Shown here one piece after another: positions 53,984-61,841 of a stretch of DNA of 64,000 nt. The stretch is from Actinomycetes bacterium (GTDB lineage: Bacteria > Actinomycetota > Actinomycetes > Actinomycetales > Micrococcaceae). Position numbers and translations under genes: made by a program. How positions within the stretch are numbered: the stretch's first letter is position 1; the number at the start of each line of letters is the position of its first letter. The stretch spans positions 9,581-73,580 of the forward strand of contig JAFAAV010000063.1 in assembly GCA_023426375.1 (NCBI GenBank). The letters are read 5' to 3'. The notes under the pieces were generated by a model. It was given only the letters and a program-made list of their open reading frames with translations. It was not told the origin of the DNA and did no database searches.

Positions 53984-55045
53984 GTGAGGGTTGCGTCAGC
54001 ACCGCACGGTCACGTGTATATCCAACACCTGGCGGACCCAGATAACTCTGACAGCGTAGTTCGGTTACCCGACCCCACCCCGGAACGATCCGTTCCCGGC
54101 GCACCCTGGTGGCCGCTGGTGATGTTGGACGTGGACTGGATCAATGACCATGCCCAGGACTTCGATGTCTTCCACCTGCATTTCGGCTTCGACGCCGTGG
54201 CCCCGGACGAACTTCAACGCATCGCGGCCGCACTGCACGCCAATGGCAAGCCGCTGGTATATACGGTGCACGATCTGCGCAACCCGCACCAGACGGATCC
54301 CTCCATTCACGACGCGGCCCTCGACGTCCTGATTCCGGCAGCGGACCAGCTCATCACCCTCACCCCGGGGGCGGCGAACGAGATCCAGCGTCGTTGGGGT
54401 CGTGAGGTCACCGTGATCCCGCACCCGCACGTGGTTCCCCTCGATGTTCTGGATCGCGCGCGCCCGGACCATGACACTGTGACGGTAGGTATGCACCTCA
54501 AGAGCATGCGCACCAACATGAATCCGCTGCCGGTGCTGCGCACCCTGTTGAATGAGATCCGTGACCGCCGGATGAATCTGCTCGTGGACGTTCACACGGA
54601 CGTGGTCACGCCCGGGATGACCCACTACAACCGGGAAGTTTCCGAGCTTTTAAATAGTGTGCGAGACCGAGAAGATGTGCGGATCCACGTTCACGACTTT
54701 TACACGGACAACGAACTGTGGGACTACATCGCGGGCCTGGACCTGTCCGTGCTGGCGTACCGGTTCGGAACGCATTCGGGGTGGCTCGAGGCCTGCCACG
54801 ATCTGGGCACCCGCGTCCTTGCGCCGTCGGTGGGGTTCTACCATCAGCAGCACCCAGGAGTTCTGAGCTTCGACTGGGACCACGACGGCCAGCCGGTCGC
54901 GGAACAGATCACCTCGGCGTTGGATGAGCTGGAGAGCCTGGGCCCGTGGCGGGCAACTCGTGAGGAACGTATCGCGCAGCGGCGGAGGATCGCGAGCGCA
55001 CATGCAGAGATCTATCGGACAGCACTGGCGGGGAGGCCTTCATGA
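53984..55045 (+). CDS. Glycosyltransferase, GT-B fold (first of four)
   Basis: The 353-residue cytoplasmic protein resembles GT4-type retaining transferases. The N-terminal half has RVASAPHGHVYIQHL, DVFHLHFGFDAV, LVYTVHDLRNPH and a linker into the donor domain (VTVIPHPH). The C-terminal half has VHVHDFYTDNELWDYIAGLDLSVLAYRFGTHSGWLEACHDLGTRVLAP, in the place of the nucleotide-sugar EX7E region. Sugar and acceptor are unknown. GTG 53984 follows AAGGAGG by 9 nt, a strong start. The frame is open from 53918 without a signal. It is coupled to the next gene by ATGA. Confidence 0.75.
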   Translation: MRVASAPHGHVYIQHLADPDNSDSVVRLPDPTPERSVPGAPWWPLVMLDVDWINDHAQDFDVFHLHFGFDAVAPDELQRIAAALHANGKPLVYTVHDLRNPHQTDPSIHDAALDVLIPAADQLITLTPGAANEIQRRWGREVTVIPHPHVVPLDVLDRARPDHDTVTVGMHLKSMRTNMNPLPVLRTLLNEIRDRRMNLLVDVHTDVVTPGMTHYNREVSELLNSVRDREDVRIHVHDFYTDNELWDYIAGLDLSVLAYRFGTHSGWLEACHDLGTRVLAPSVGFYHQQHPGVLSFDWDHDGQPVAEQITSALDELESLGPWRATREERIAQRRRIASAHAEIYRTALAGRPS

Positions 55046-56103
55046 AAATCGCTTTGCTCGCCCACGATCGTTTCCCGATCGCGGCACCGTTTGCCGGTGG
55101 GCTCGAATCTTTCACGTGGTACCTGGCCAAAGGGTTGCGCGAACGCGGGATCGAAGTGGTGGTCTTCGCCGCGCCCGGAAGCGACCCGGAACTGGACGTC
55201 GAGGAACTCGCCGTGGAACCGGTCTCACTCAGTGAGCAGGCCCGCAACGATGTCTCCATGCCGCCGGAAGGCCAAGTGCGGGAGACGATCTCTTATCTGC
55301 AGGTGATGACCTCCCTGGCTCAACGCGATGACATCGACATCGTGCACAACAACTCGCTCCACTACTTGCCCATTGCCATGGCGCAGTCACTCAAACAGCC
55401 CGTCATCACCACACTTCACACTCCCAACACTCCGTGGATGGAGCCCGCACTGCGGTTGAGCCCGGGGGTGAAAACCGCCGCGGTGAGTTCATCGATTGCC
55501 CACATGTGGCGAGATGTTACGTCCGCGCGCGTGATCCCCAACGGTGTGGATCTGGACCACTGGTCCTTGGGCCCCGGAGGGGATTCCTTGGTGTGGTCCG
55601 GTCGGATCGTTCCGGAGAAGGCACCTCACCTGGCCGCACTCATCGCGCGGGAGGCGGGGTGGAAGTTGCACATTGCCGGTCCGCTGTCCAACCAGGAGTA
55701 TTACGAGACTCAGCTGAAACCGTTGTTGTCCGACGACATCACCTATGTCGGCCACTTGGAACCGGACGAACTGCACCACCTGGTCTCCCACAGTGCCGCG
55801 TGCCTCGTGACCCCTCAGTGGGAAGAACCGTACGGCTTGGTCGCGGCAGAGAGCATGGCGTGCGGGACTCCCGTGCTGGCCATCGCCCGCGGTGGTCTGG
55901 CGGAAGTGGTACGGGCCCCGGGTGGGCTTTCGGTGTCCCCTGAGGCCACTGACGAACTGACGGTGACAGCGGCGGCGCGGGCGTTGAGCGGCGTCGTAGC
56001 CATGGACCGCGTCACAGTGCGCGAGCACGCGCGTGCCTGCTGCTCTCTGGACGCAACGGTGGATCAGTACGTGGATTTGTACCGAGAGCTGGTCGCCCGA
56101 TGA
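55042..56103 (+). CDS. Glycosyltransferase family 4 protein (second of four)
   Basis: The 353-residue GT-B protein begins with the acceptor domain (MKIALLAHDRFPIAAPFAGGLESFTWYLAKGLRERG). DIVHNNSLHYLP and VIPNGVDLDHW follow, then the donor domain with VWSGRIVPEKAPHL and the EEPYGLVAAESMACGTPVLA motif, where the EX7E pair binds the nucleotide sugar. This is a confident GT4 retaining transferase acting in the cytoplasm or at the membrane face. Its ATG and stop each overlap a neighbour by 4 nt. Confidence 0.86.
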   Translation: MKIALLAHDRFPIAAPFAGGLESFTWYLAKGLRERGIEVVVFAAPGSDPELDVEELAVEPVSLSEQARNDVSMPPEGQVRETISYLQVMTSLAQRDDIDIVHNNSLHYLPIAMAQSLKQPVITTLHTPNTPWMEPALRLSPGVKTAAVSSSIAHMWRDVTSARVIPNGVDLDHWSLGPGGDSLVWSGRIVPEKAPHLAALIAREAGWKLHIAGPLSNQEYYETQLKPLLSDDITYVGHLEPDELHHLVSHSAACLVTPQWEEPYGLVAAESMACGTPVLAIARGGLAEVVRAPGGLSVSPEATDELTVTAAARALSGVVAMDRVTVREHARACCSLDATVDQYVDLYRELVAR

Positions 56104-57113
56104 TCGGGTACTACATCCACCATCAGGGTCTCGGCCACCGCACTCGGGCCCTGGGTATCGCGCGCGAACTAGATGTTCCCGTGGTGGGATTCAGCTCGCT
56201 GGAGGCCCCTGCCGGCTGGCCCGGTGATTGGCACAGGCTGCCTCTGGACGTGCCGCGCCACCCCGTGGATCCCACGGCCAACGGTGTGTTGCACTGGGCA
56301 CCCATCGATCATGCTGGTTACCGCGAGCGCATGCGGCTGATGGCCGAGTACCTGGGATCGCGGTTGTCGGTCATGGTCACGGACACGTCTGCCGAAGTGA
56401 CGCTTTTCGCCCGTTTGTTCGGCGTTCGGACGGTGGTCATGGCCATGCGCGGTAATCGCACGGATCGGACACACAGTGACGCCTATGATTCAGCATCCAT
56501 GATCGTCGCTCCCTGGACTGCTGAGTCGGCCGAGGAGTACTGGCCGCGCGAATGGACCGACAAGACGGTTTTCGCGGGCGCCATTTCTCGTTTCGATCAG
56601 CTCGCGATCTCGCCCGCCGAAGCCGCCGACGTCGCTCGGTCGCGTTCCTCACGCAAGGTCCTGGTCGTTTGGGGAGGCGGCGGTACCGAAGTCACCGATC
56701 AGGACATCCAACGGGCACAGCTGGCCACCCCGGAATGGGAGTGGACCGTTCGAAGTCCACGGAATCCTTCCCCCGACCTATGGGCCGATCTTCAGGACGC
56801 GGACGTGGTGGTGACGCACGCCGGGAACAACGCGGTGGCCGAACTGTCCGCCGCAGCACGTCCTGCGGTGGTCATTGCCCAGCCGCGACCGTTCGACGAA
56901 CAACACGCGATGGCTCGAGCCCTCCGCAACGCCGGGGTCTGCACCGCGCTGGAGCATTGGCCGGAACCGAGCGACTGGCCTTCCGTGTTGGACACGGCAT
57001 TGGCGCGGGGCGGGTCCGGGTGGTCTCGCTGGCGGTACGGGAACGGCGCTCGCAGAGCGGCTCAGGCCATCGAACGGCTCCATGATGTGGCGTTGACGTG
57101 CGAACCGCGCTGA
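56100..57113 (+). CDS. Glycosyltransferase, MurG/GT28-like (third of four)
   Basis: The 337-residue protein starts with MIGYYIHHQGLGHRTRALGIA, the glycine loop typical of MurG-like and related GT-B enzymes. The donor half has VLVVWGGGGTEVTDQD and ADVVVTHAGNNAVAELSAAARPAVVIAQPRPFDEQHAMARAL, matching GT28-type UDP-sugar binding. It may add a hexosamine or hexose to a lipid or protein acceptor. It overlaps both neighbours, by 4 nt upstream and 16 nt downstream. Confidence 0.72.
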   Translation: MIGYYIHHQGLGHRTRALGIARELDVPVVGFSSLEAPAGWPGDWHRLPLDVPRHPVDPTANGVLHWAPIDHAGYRERMRLMAEYLGSRLSVMVTDTSAEVTLFARLFGVRTVVMAMRGNRTDRTHSDAYDSASMIVAPWTAESAEEYWPREWTDKTVFAGAISRFDQLAISPAEAADVARSRSSRKVLVVWGGGGTEVTDQDIQRAQLATPEWEWTVRSPRNPSPDLWADLQDADVVVTHAGNNAVAELSAAARPAVVIAQPRPFDEQHAMARALRNAGVCTALEHWPEPSDWPSVLDTALARGGSGWSRWRYGNGARRAAQAIERLHDVALTCEPR

Positions 57114-57931
57114 TCACGATCGTCAGTGGACGACACGAACATCTCCGTCGGCAGTTGGATTGGGTCTCCCGGTTGGATCCCGAGCCGCACGTGCACGTGG
57201 TGGTCAGCATGGGCGACCCTCACATTCCGGACCTGGTGGCCGCGCACGGAACCGGACGCGGCGTCGTCGTCATGATGGATCTCACCGATGAACTGCCCCT
57301 TGCAGCTGCGCGCAACCAGGGTGTTGCCACGGCCAGTGAGCTGGGTGCTGAGGCCGTGGTGCTGCTGGACGTGGACTGTCTGCCCGACCGTGACCTGCTG
57401 GGTGACTATGAACGGGCGCTGAAGCATCTCGAATCCGAGCCGGCTGTGATCAGCGGCCGGGTCAAGTACCTGCCCGACGGTATGACCGAGGCCGACTACA
57501 CCCCGGCGCGAGTGGCAGAGCTGGGACGGGACCACGCAGCGCGGATCGTCCCGCAGGGCTCGGAGCTAGTGGAAGCGAACCCCCGCATGTTGTGGTCACT
57601 CAACATCGCCTCGACCGTGGAGAGCTGGAACCGAATCGGTGGATTCGACGAAGCGTACGTGGGGTACGGGGGAGAGGACACCGACTTCGGTCAGCGGCTC
57701 TCCGCGGCCGGGGGGAGCATGCGGTGGAGCGGGCGGGCCTGCGCGTATCACCAGTACCACCCGACCGTGACGCCGCCGGTTCAGCACGCGGTGTCCATTG
57801 CGCGCAACGCCAATCTTTTTCGTGGGAAGTGGGGTTTCGACCCGATGGAAGGCTGGCTGGAGCAGATGCTCGGGACCGGACATCTCGAGCGGGAAGGCGG
57901 CCAGTGGCGTGCGACCGATCAGCGGCGATAG
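57098..57931 (+). CDS. Glycosyltransferase family 2 protein (fourth of four)
   Basis: The 277-residue GT-A enzyme has ALITIVSGRHEHLRRQLD at the start, AARNQGVATA, the DXD metal motif LLDVDCLPD, and the acceptor-base region GGFDEAYVGYGGEDTDFGQRL. It resembles galactosyltransferase-like GT2 proteins, so an inverting transfer from a UDP-sugar is likely. It begins at GTG 57098 inside the third gene. The response regulator gene follows 34 bp later. No polymerase, flippase or transporter gene is present in the cluster. Confidence 0.82.
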   Translation: MRTALITIVSGRHEHLRRQLDWVSRLDPEPHVHVVVSMGDPHIPDLVAAHGTGRGVVVMMDLTDELPLAAARNQGVATASELGAEAVVLLDVDCLPDRDLLGDYERALKHLESEPAVISGRVKYLPDGMTEADYTPARVAELGRDHAARIVPQGSELVEANPRMLWSLNIASTVESWNRIGGFDEAYVGYGGEDTDFGQRLSAAGGSMRWSGRACAYHQYHPTVTPPVQHAVSIARNANLFRGKWGFDPMEGWLEQMLGTGHLEREGGQWRATDQRR

Positions 57932-57952
57932 CCTCATGGGATCATCTGCTAC

Positions 57953-57958
57953 TAAAGT
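57953..57958 (+). promoter_or_regulatory. Leaderless -10 element of the response regulator
   Basis: TAAAGT lies 7 nt before GTG 57966. No ribosome-binding site precedes the GTG. Confidence 0.4.
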
Positions 57959-57965
57959 CATTCCC

Positions 57966-58604
57966 GTGAATGATCAGCATGCCCCCGTTACACTCGCTCT
58001 CGTCAATGACTACCCGGTGGTCATCGAGGGACTGGCAAGAATGTTCGAAAACCACGAAAGACTCGTGGTCGAAGATCTGTCCTCGGGAAAGAATCCCAGT
58101 CATTCTGTGGACCTCGTTTTGTACGACGCCTTCGCGGCGAAAGACCGCGGCGAGTACGACGTGACGCGTTTGCTCGAAGAAACGCAGAACCGGAAACTGG
58201 TCATCTACACCTGGAATGTGGCTGAAGACCTGGTGCAAAAGGCGCTCGATCTGGGCCTCCACGGCTTCTTGTCGAAGGAACTCACGGCCGATCAGCTGGC
58301 GGACGCACTGATCAGAATCCACGAGGGTGAACGTGTAGTCCTGCCCGAACCCGTGAGCGAAGACGGCAAGATGGCGGACTGGCCAGGTCGACACGCCGGG
58401 TTGTCACCACGCGAATCAGAAGTTGTAGCGCTCATCACCCAGGGTGCGACCAACGACCAAATCGCCCGCACGTGCTACCTGAGCATCAATTCCGTCAAGT
58501 CCTATATCCGTTCCGCCTATCGCAAGATGGGCGTGGAACGACGCAGCCAAGCGGTGCTGTGGGGCGTCCAGAACGGAATGGAACCCAGGGTTTCACGCAC
58601 CTGA
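57966..58604 (+). CDS. LuxR/NarL-type response regulator, atypical receiver
   Basis: The 212-residue protein has a receiver-like domain (residues 8-120) and a C-terminal LuxR helix-turn-helix (LSPRESEVVALITQGATNDQIARTCYLSINSVKSYIRSAYRKMGV). Phospho-acceptor Asp54 (VLYDAF), Thr82 and Lys104 (FLSKE) are present. The acidic pair at the N-terminus is Asn14-Asp15 instead of two acidic residues, so metal binding may be weakened. No histidine kinase is adjacent. ATG 57936 is an alternative start. It may control the glycosyltransferase operon or the SDR gene after it, which is inference from position only. Confidence 0.78.
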   Translation: MNDQHAPVTLALVNDYPVVIEGLARMFENHERLVVEDLSSGKNPSHSVDLVLYDAFAAKDRGEYDVTRLLEETQNRKLVIYTWNVAEDLVQKALDLGLHGFLSKELTADQLADALIRIHEGERVVLPEPVSEDGKMADWPGRHAGLSPRESEVVALITQGATNDQIARTCYLSINSVKSYIRSAYRKMGVERRSQAVLWGVQNGMEPRVSRT

Positions 58605-58656
58605 TTCCACCCCTTAGGTGGTGGAAGCACTCAGTTTGACCGGGCAGAATAGTCAT

Positions 58657-59562
58657 ATGACTGATCAATTTGCCGCAGACAAGGCCGCCCGCGAACTCGC
58701 TGGGGAAGAAGGTGGCTTCCCCACGCAGGAACAAGCCCCTCCCGGCCTGACCACCGACATGACCCCGTTGCCGGACCACGGTGAAGAAAGCTGGGTCGGC
58801 CGTGGTCGCCTTGAGGGTATGAAAGCCCTGATCACCGGCGGAGATTCCGGTATCGGCCGCGCCGTGGCCATTGCCTACGCCCGCGAAGGTGCCGACGTGG
58901 CCATCAACTACCTCGCAGAAGAACAGTCGGACGCGGAGGACACCAAGCAGTGGATCGAAAAGGCCGGTCGTAAAGCCGTCCTCTTGCCCGCCGATCTGCG
59001 TGACGAGCAGGCAGCTCGCGGGGTCGTCGACGACGCCGCAGCCCAACTGGGTGGACTGGATATCGTGGTCAACAACGCCGGTTTCCAGTGGGCCCGCCGC
59101 GACGGTGGTCTGCAGGGTCTGAAGACCGAAGAAATGGACCGCGTGTTCAAGACCAACCTGTACGCCCTGTTCTGGGTGTCGCAGCAGGCGCTGAAGTACC
59201 TGGGTGACGGATCGAGCATTATCAACGTCAGTTCCATCCAGGCCTACGACCCGTCCGAGAATTTGATTGACTACGCCTCGACCAAGGCCGCGATCAACAA
59301 CTTCACGGTGAACCTGGCCAACGAGATCGGCGAGAAGGGCATTCGCGTCAACGCAGTGGCACCCGGTCCCATCTGGACCCCGTTGCAGCCCGCCACCAAG
59401 GCCGGCGAGTCGATGCCCGCTTTCGGCGGAGACACCGCTCTGGGGCGTGCGGGTCAGCCGTCCGAACTGGCCGGCGCGTTCGTGTTCCTGGCCAGCCCGG
59501 CCGAGGCCTCGTACGTGTCCGGCACCGTGATCGGTGTCACCGGAGGCAAGCCGGTCTTCTAA
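58657..59562 (+). CDS. SDR family oxidoreductase (YghA/GSP39-like)
   Basis: This is a 301-residue short-chain dehydrogenase with an N-terminal extension of about 55 residues (FPTQEQAPPG, GRGRLEGMKALITGGDSGIG), typical of the YghA/general stress protein 39 group. The cofactor loop is GGDSGIG. The catalytic Ser is in NVSSIQA, with Tyr206 and Lys210 in YASTK. Its natural substrate is unknown, and relatives are often stress-induced. ATG 58657 has CAGAAT 6 nt upstream. A strong terminator follows at 59617. Confidence 0.87.
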   Translation: MTDQFAADKAARELAGEEGGFPTQEQAPPGLTTDMTPLPDHGEESWVGRGRLEGMKALITGGDSGIGRAVAIAYAREGADVAINYLAEEQSDAEDTKQWIEKAGRKAVLLPADLRDEQAARGVVDDAAAQLGGLDIVVNNAGFQWARRDGGLQGLKTEEMDRVFKTNLYALFWVSQQALKYLGDGSSIINVSSIQAYDPSENLIDYASTKAAINNFTVNLANEIGEKGIRVNAVAPGPIWTPLQPATKAGESMPAFGGDTALGRAGQPSELAGAFVFLASPAEASYVSGTVIGVTGGKPVF

Positions 59563-59616
59563 CCACGGGCCCATCCGATCCGTCGTTCACCCCGCGGACA
59601 CTTTCACGCTTTACCG

Positions 59617-59659
59617 TGCGATCACGGCCGTCTCTCAAGGGTGGCCGTGATCGCATTTT
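59617..59659 (+). terminator. Rho-independent terminator after the SDR gene
   Basis: A 13-bp perfect stem (59617-59629 with 59643-59655) with a 13-nt loop is followed by TTTT. It overlaps an in-frame GTG at 59641 and so argues against that start for the permease. Confidence 0.85.
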
Positions 59660-59682
59660 CATGGACGGGAGTAACGCGACCG

Positions 59683-60948
59683 ATGACCGACACAGGTGCC
59701 CTGCAACGACGACTTGGACTGGGCGACGCGGTTGCCATCGGTCTGGGATCCATGATCGGTGCTGGCGTGTTCGCGGCTTTCGCCCCGGCCGCTGCGGCAG
59801 CGGGTTCGGGTTTACTCATCGGTCTGGCAATTGCTGCGGTGGTGGCCTACTGCAACGCCACCTCGTCCGCGCAGCTCGCTGCACAGTACCCGACCTCCGG
59901 CGGGACCTACGTTTACGGGCGCGAGCAGCTCGGGCCGTGGTCGGGTTTCCTGGCCGGGTGGTGTTTCGTGATCGGTAAGACCGCCAGTTGTGCGGCCATG
60001 GCCCTCACGTTCGCCGCCTACGCGGCCCCTGCCGGGTGGGAGCGTCCCGTCGCAGCGCTCGCGGTGGCGGCCCTAGTTGCGGTCAATTACTTCGGTGTCA
60101 CGCGCACGGCGGGCCTCACCAAGATCATCGTCTCGGTCGTGCTCGTGGTGCTGGCCCTCGTGGTGGTCGCGGGATTGGTGTCCGGGGAAGCGGACACGTC
60201 CCGATTGACAGGGGATGGTGCCCCCTCCGGGTTCTACGGCATTCTTCAGTCGGCCGGACTGCTGTTCTTCGCGTTCGCCGGCTACGCACGGATCGCGACC
60301 ATGGGGGAGGAGGTGCGAGATCCCTCCCGCACCATTCCCCGCGCCATCCTCATCGCCTTGTTCGGCGCGCTCGCGGTCTATGCCGTCATCGCGTTGGTTT
60401 CGTTGTCGACCCTGGGCGCCTCGCACCTCGCAGCCACGACGACGCCGCTCGCAGACGTTGCGGCGGCCGGCGGCTGGGAGTGGACGAACGTCGTCGTCCG
60501 TATTGGTGCTGCTGCCGCGGCCCTGGGGGCGTTGCTGGCATTGATCGCCGGAATTGGCCGGACGAGCCTGGCTATGGCCCGCAACCGTGACCTGCCTTCG
60601 TGGCTGTCCGCAGTTCATCCCGTTCACAGCGTCCCGTACCGTGCGGAACTTGCCCTTGGCGCGGTGGTGATCGTTCTGGTGTTGACCATGGACCTGCGCG
60701 GGGCGATCGGGTTCTCGTCCTTCGGGGTGCTGTTGTACTACTTCGTGGCGAACATCTCCGCGTATACGCAGGGGCGTGAGGCGCGGATGTACCCCACGGT
60801 GGTGCAGATCCTCGGTGCGCTGCTGTGCCTGGTGCTGGTGGTTACTCTGCCGATCGAGTCGATTGTCGGTGGAATCGTTCTGGTCGCCGTGGGGGTCTTG
60901 TACCGGGTGGTGCTGGTGCGGAAGCGTGGTGCGGAAACTCATCGGTGA
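59683..60948 (+). CDS. APC family amino acid permease
   Basis: This 421-residue membrane transporter has about 12 spans. It opens with LGLGDAVAIGLGSMIGAGVFAAFAPAA, the TM1 unwound segment that binds the substrate amine and carboxylate. SGGTYVYGREQLGPWSGFLAGW marks TM3, and FFAFAGYARIATMGEEVRDPSRTIPRA marks TM6 and the loop after it. It probably imports amino acids or polyamines by proton symport, with substrate unassigned. ATG 59683 is preferred over GTG 59641, which lies in a terminator. A hairpin overlaps the stop (60944-60965). Confidence 0.83.
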   Translation: MTDTGALQRRLGLGDAVAIGLGSMIGAGVFAAFAPAAAAAGSGLLIGLAIAAVVAYCNATSSAQLAAQYPTSGGTYVYGREQLGPWSGFLAGWCFVIGKTASCAAMALTFAAYAAPAGWERPVAALAVAALVAVNYFGVTRTAGLTKIIVSVVLVVLALVVVAGLVSGEADTSRLTGDGAPSGFYGILQSAGLLFFAFAGYARIATMGEEVRDPSRTIPRAILIALFGALAVYAVIALVSLSTLGASHLAATTTPLADVAAAGGWEWTNVVVRIGAAAAALGALLALIAGIGRTSLAMARNRDLPSWLSAVHPVHSVPYRAELALGAVVIVLVLTMDLRGAIGFSSFGVLLYYFVANISAYTQGREARMYPTVVQILGALLCLVLVVTLPIESIVGGIVLVAVGVLYRVVLVRKRGAETHR

Positions 60949-61012
60949 CGGAGGTGCACGTCACCGCGCACAGGGTCGAAATCAGGACTCCATTTTGCTA
61001 ACTTGATGGTCG

Positions 61013-61031
61013 GAGCCCGGCATCAGGGCTC
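61013..61031 (+). other. Hairpin just upstream of the riboswitch
   Basis: GAGCCC (61013-61018) pairs with GGGCTC (61026-61031) around a 7-nt loop. It abuts the guanidine-III riboswitch and may insulate its folding. Confidence 0.45.
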
Positions 61032-61073
61032 GCGGACGAGGGAGCAGTACCCGCACCACGACAAGACTGACTC
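61032..61073 (+). ncRNA. Guanidine-III riboswitch (ykkC-III)
   Basis: The class signature is present in order: GGACGAGG, then GTACCCG, then ACAAGAC. The two pseudoknot helices form as expected: GCGG (61032-61035) with CCGC (61051-61054), and GAG-CAGT (61042-61048) with ACTG-A-CTC (61066-61073). It matches closely what I recall of the Thermobifida fusca example. It lies 15 nt before an SMR exporter start, so guanidine binding should free the ribosome site and turn on export. Confidence 0.87.
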
Positions 61074-61088
61074 AGAAAGACGCACGTC

Positions 61089-61403
61089 ATGGCGTGGTTC
61101 ATTCTTGTTCTGTCCGGCATGCTCGAAGCGGTCTGGGCGGCCGCTTTGGGAGCATCGAACGGATTCAAACGTAAAATCCCCACCATTATTTTTCTAGTCA
61201 GTCTCACTCTCAGTATGGCTGGACTCGCATGGGCGATGGTGTCGCTACCGACCGGTACGGCCTACGCAGTGTGGGTCGGTATCGGTGCCACGCTCACCGT
61301 GATCTGGGGCTTCGTGAGGGGCTACGAACGTCCGACCACCGCGCGCGTGCTCTTGCTCGTGCTGCTGGTCAGCTCCGTGATCGGTTTGAAGGTGGTGAGC
61401 TGA
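61089..61403 (+). CDS. SMR family guanidinium exporter subunit (first of pair)
   Basis: This 104-residue protein with four membrane spans belongs to the Gdx/SugE branch of the small multidrug resistance family. The essential Glu13 is in GMLEAVWA, and LPTGTAYAVWVGIGA is the TM3 signature. GIGLKVVS-like residues end the protein. It should export guanidinium in exchange for protons. A guanidine-III riboswitch upstream makes this assignment firm. The second gene starts 1 nt after the stop, so the pair probably forms a heterodimer. Confidence 0.9.
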   Translation: MAWFILVLSGMLEAVWAAALGASNGFKRKIPTIIFLVSLTLSMAGLAWAMVSLPTGTAYAVWVGIGATLTVIWGFVRGYERPTTARVLLLVLLVSSVIGLKVVS

Positions 61404-61404
61404 C

Positions 61405-61773
61405 ATGCCGTGGATCGTACTTCTGATCAGTGCCGTCTTTGAAGCTGTCTGGGCCACCGCGCTCGGTGAATCCAACGGTCTGAGTGAGCTCACACCGACC
61501 ATCGTGTTCTTCGCGGGACTCGTGGTCAGCATGGCGGGCCTGGGGTGGGCCGCGAAACACATCCCCATTGGGACGGCCTACGCCGTGTGGACCGGTGTGG
61601 GTGCGGCCTTGACCGTGATCTACGCGATGGCCACCGGAACCGAAAGCGTGTCCCTGGGAAAGATCATCTTCATCTCGGGCATCATCGCCGCTGTAGTTGG
61701 TCTGAAACTGGTGCCGAGTAAACCGGGAAGGGCAGCGGAGACCGAGTCCGCTGGTTCCTCGGCTACTCACTGA
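61405..61773 (+). CDS. SMR family guanidinium exporter subunit (second of pair)
   Basis: The 122-residue partner has the same fold, with Glu13 in VFEAVWATALGES, IPIGTAYAVWTGVGAALTV in TM3, and a hydrophilic tail of about 15 residues. The first loop is acidic (GESNGLSELTP) where the first protein is basic (GASNGFKRKIP). This fits fixed opposite orientations in a heterodimer, as in YkkC/YkkD-like pairs. A terminator follows at 61782. Confidence 0.88.
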   Translation: MPWIVLLISAVFEAVWATALGESNGLSELTPTIVFFAGLVVSMAGLGWAAKHIPIGTAYAVWTGVGAALTVIYAMATGTESVSLGKIIFISGIIAAVVGLKLVPSKPGRAAETESAGSSATH

Positions 61774-61781
61774 CGGACCAA

Positions 61782-61822
61782 GAAACCCGGTGCCTTGCGG
61801 ATTCTGCAGGGCACCGGGTTTC
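61782..61822. terminator. Terminator after the SMR pair
   Basis: A 13-bp perfect stem (61782-61794 with 61810-61822) has a 15-nt loop. It lies between convergent genes. The arms begin with GAAA and end with TTTC, which gives short T runs in both directions. Confidence 0.8.
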
Positions 61823-61841
61823 GTCGTGCGTACCTCAAACG

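Noticed and set aside
53976..53987. ATG-TCC-GAG-TGA mini-ORF overlapping the first glycosyltransferase start
   Set aside because: Its ATG is only 1 nt from the AAGGAGG, too close for initiation. GTG 53984 has the right spacing.
59641..59682. GTG 59641 as the permease start
   Set aside because: The codon lies in the loop of a strong terminator, and homology begins near ATG 59683.
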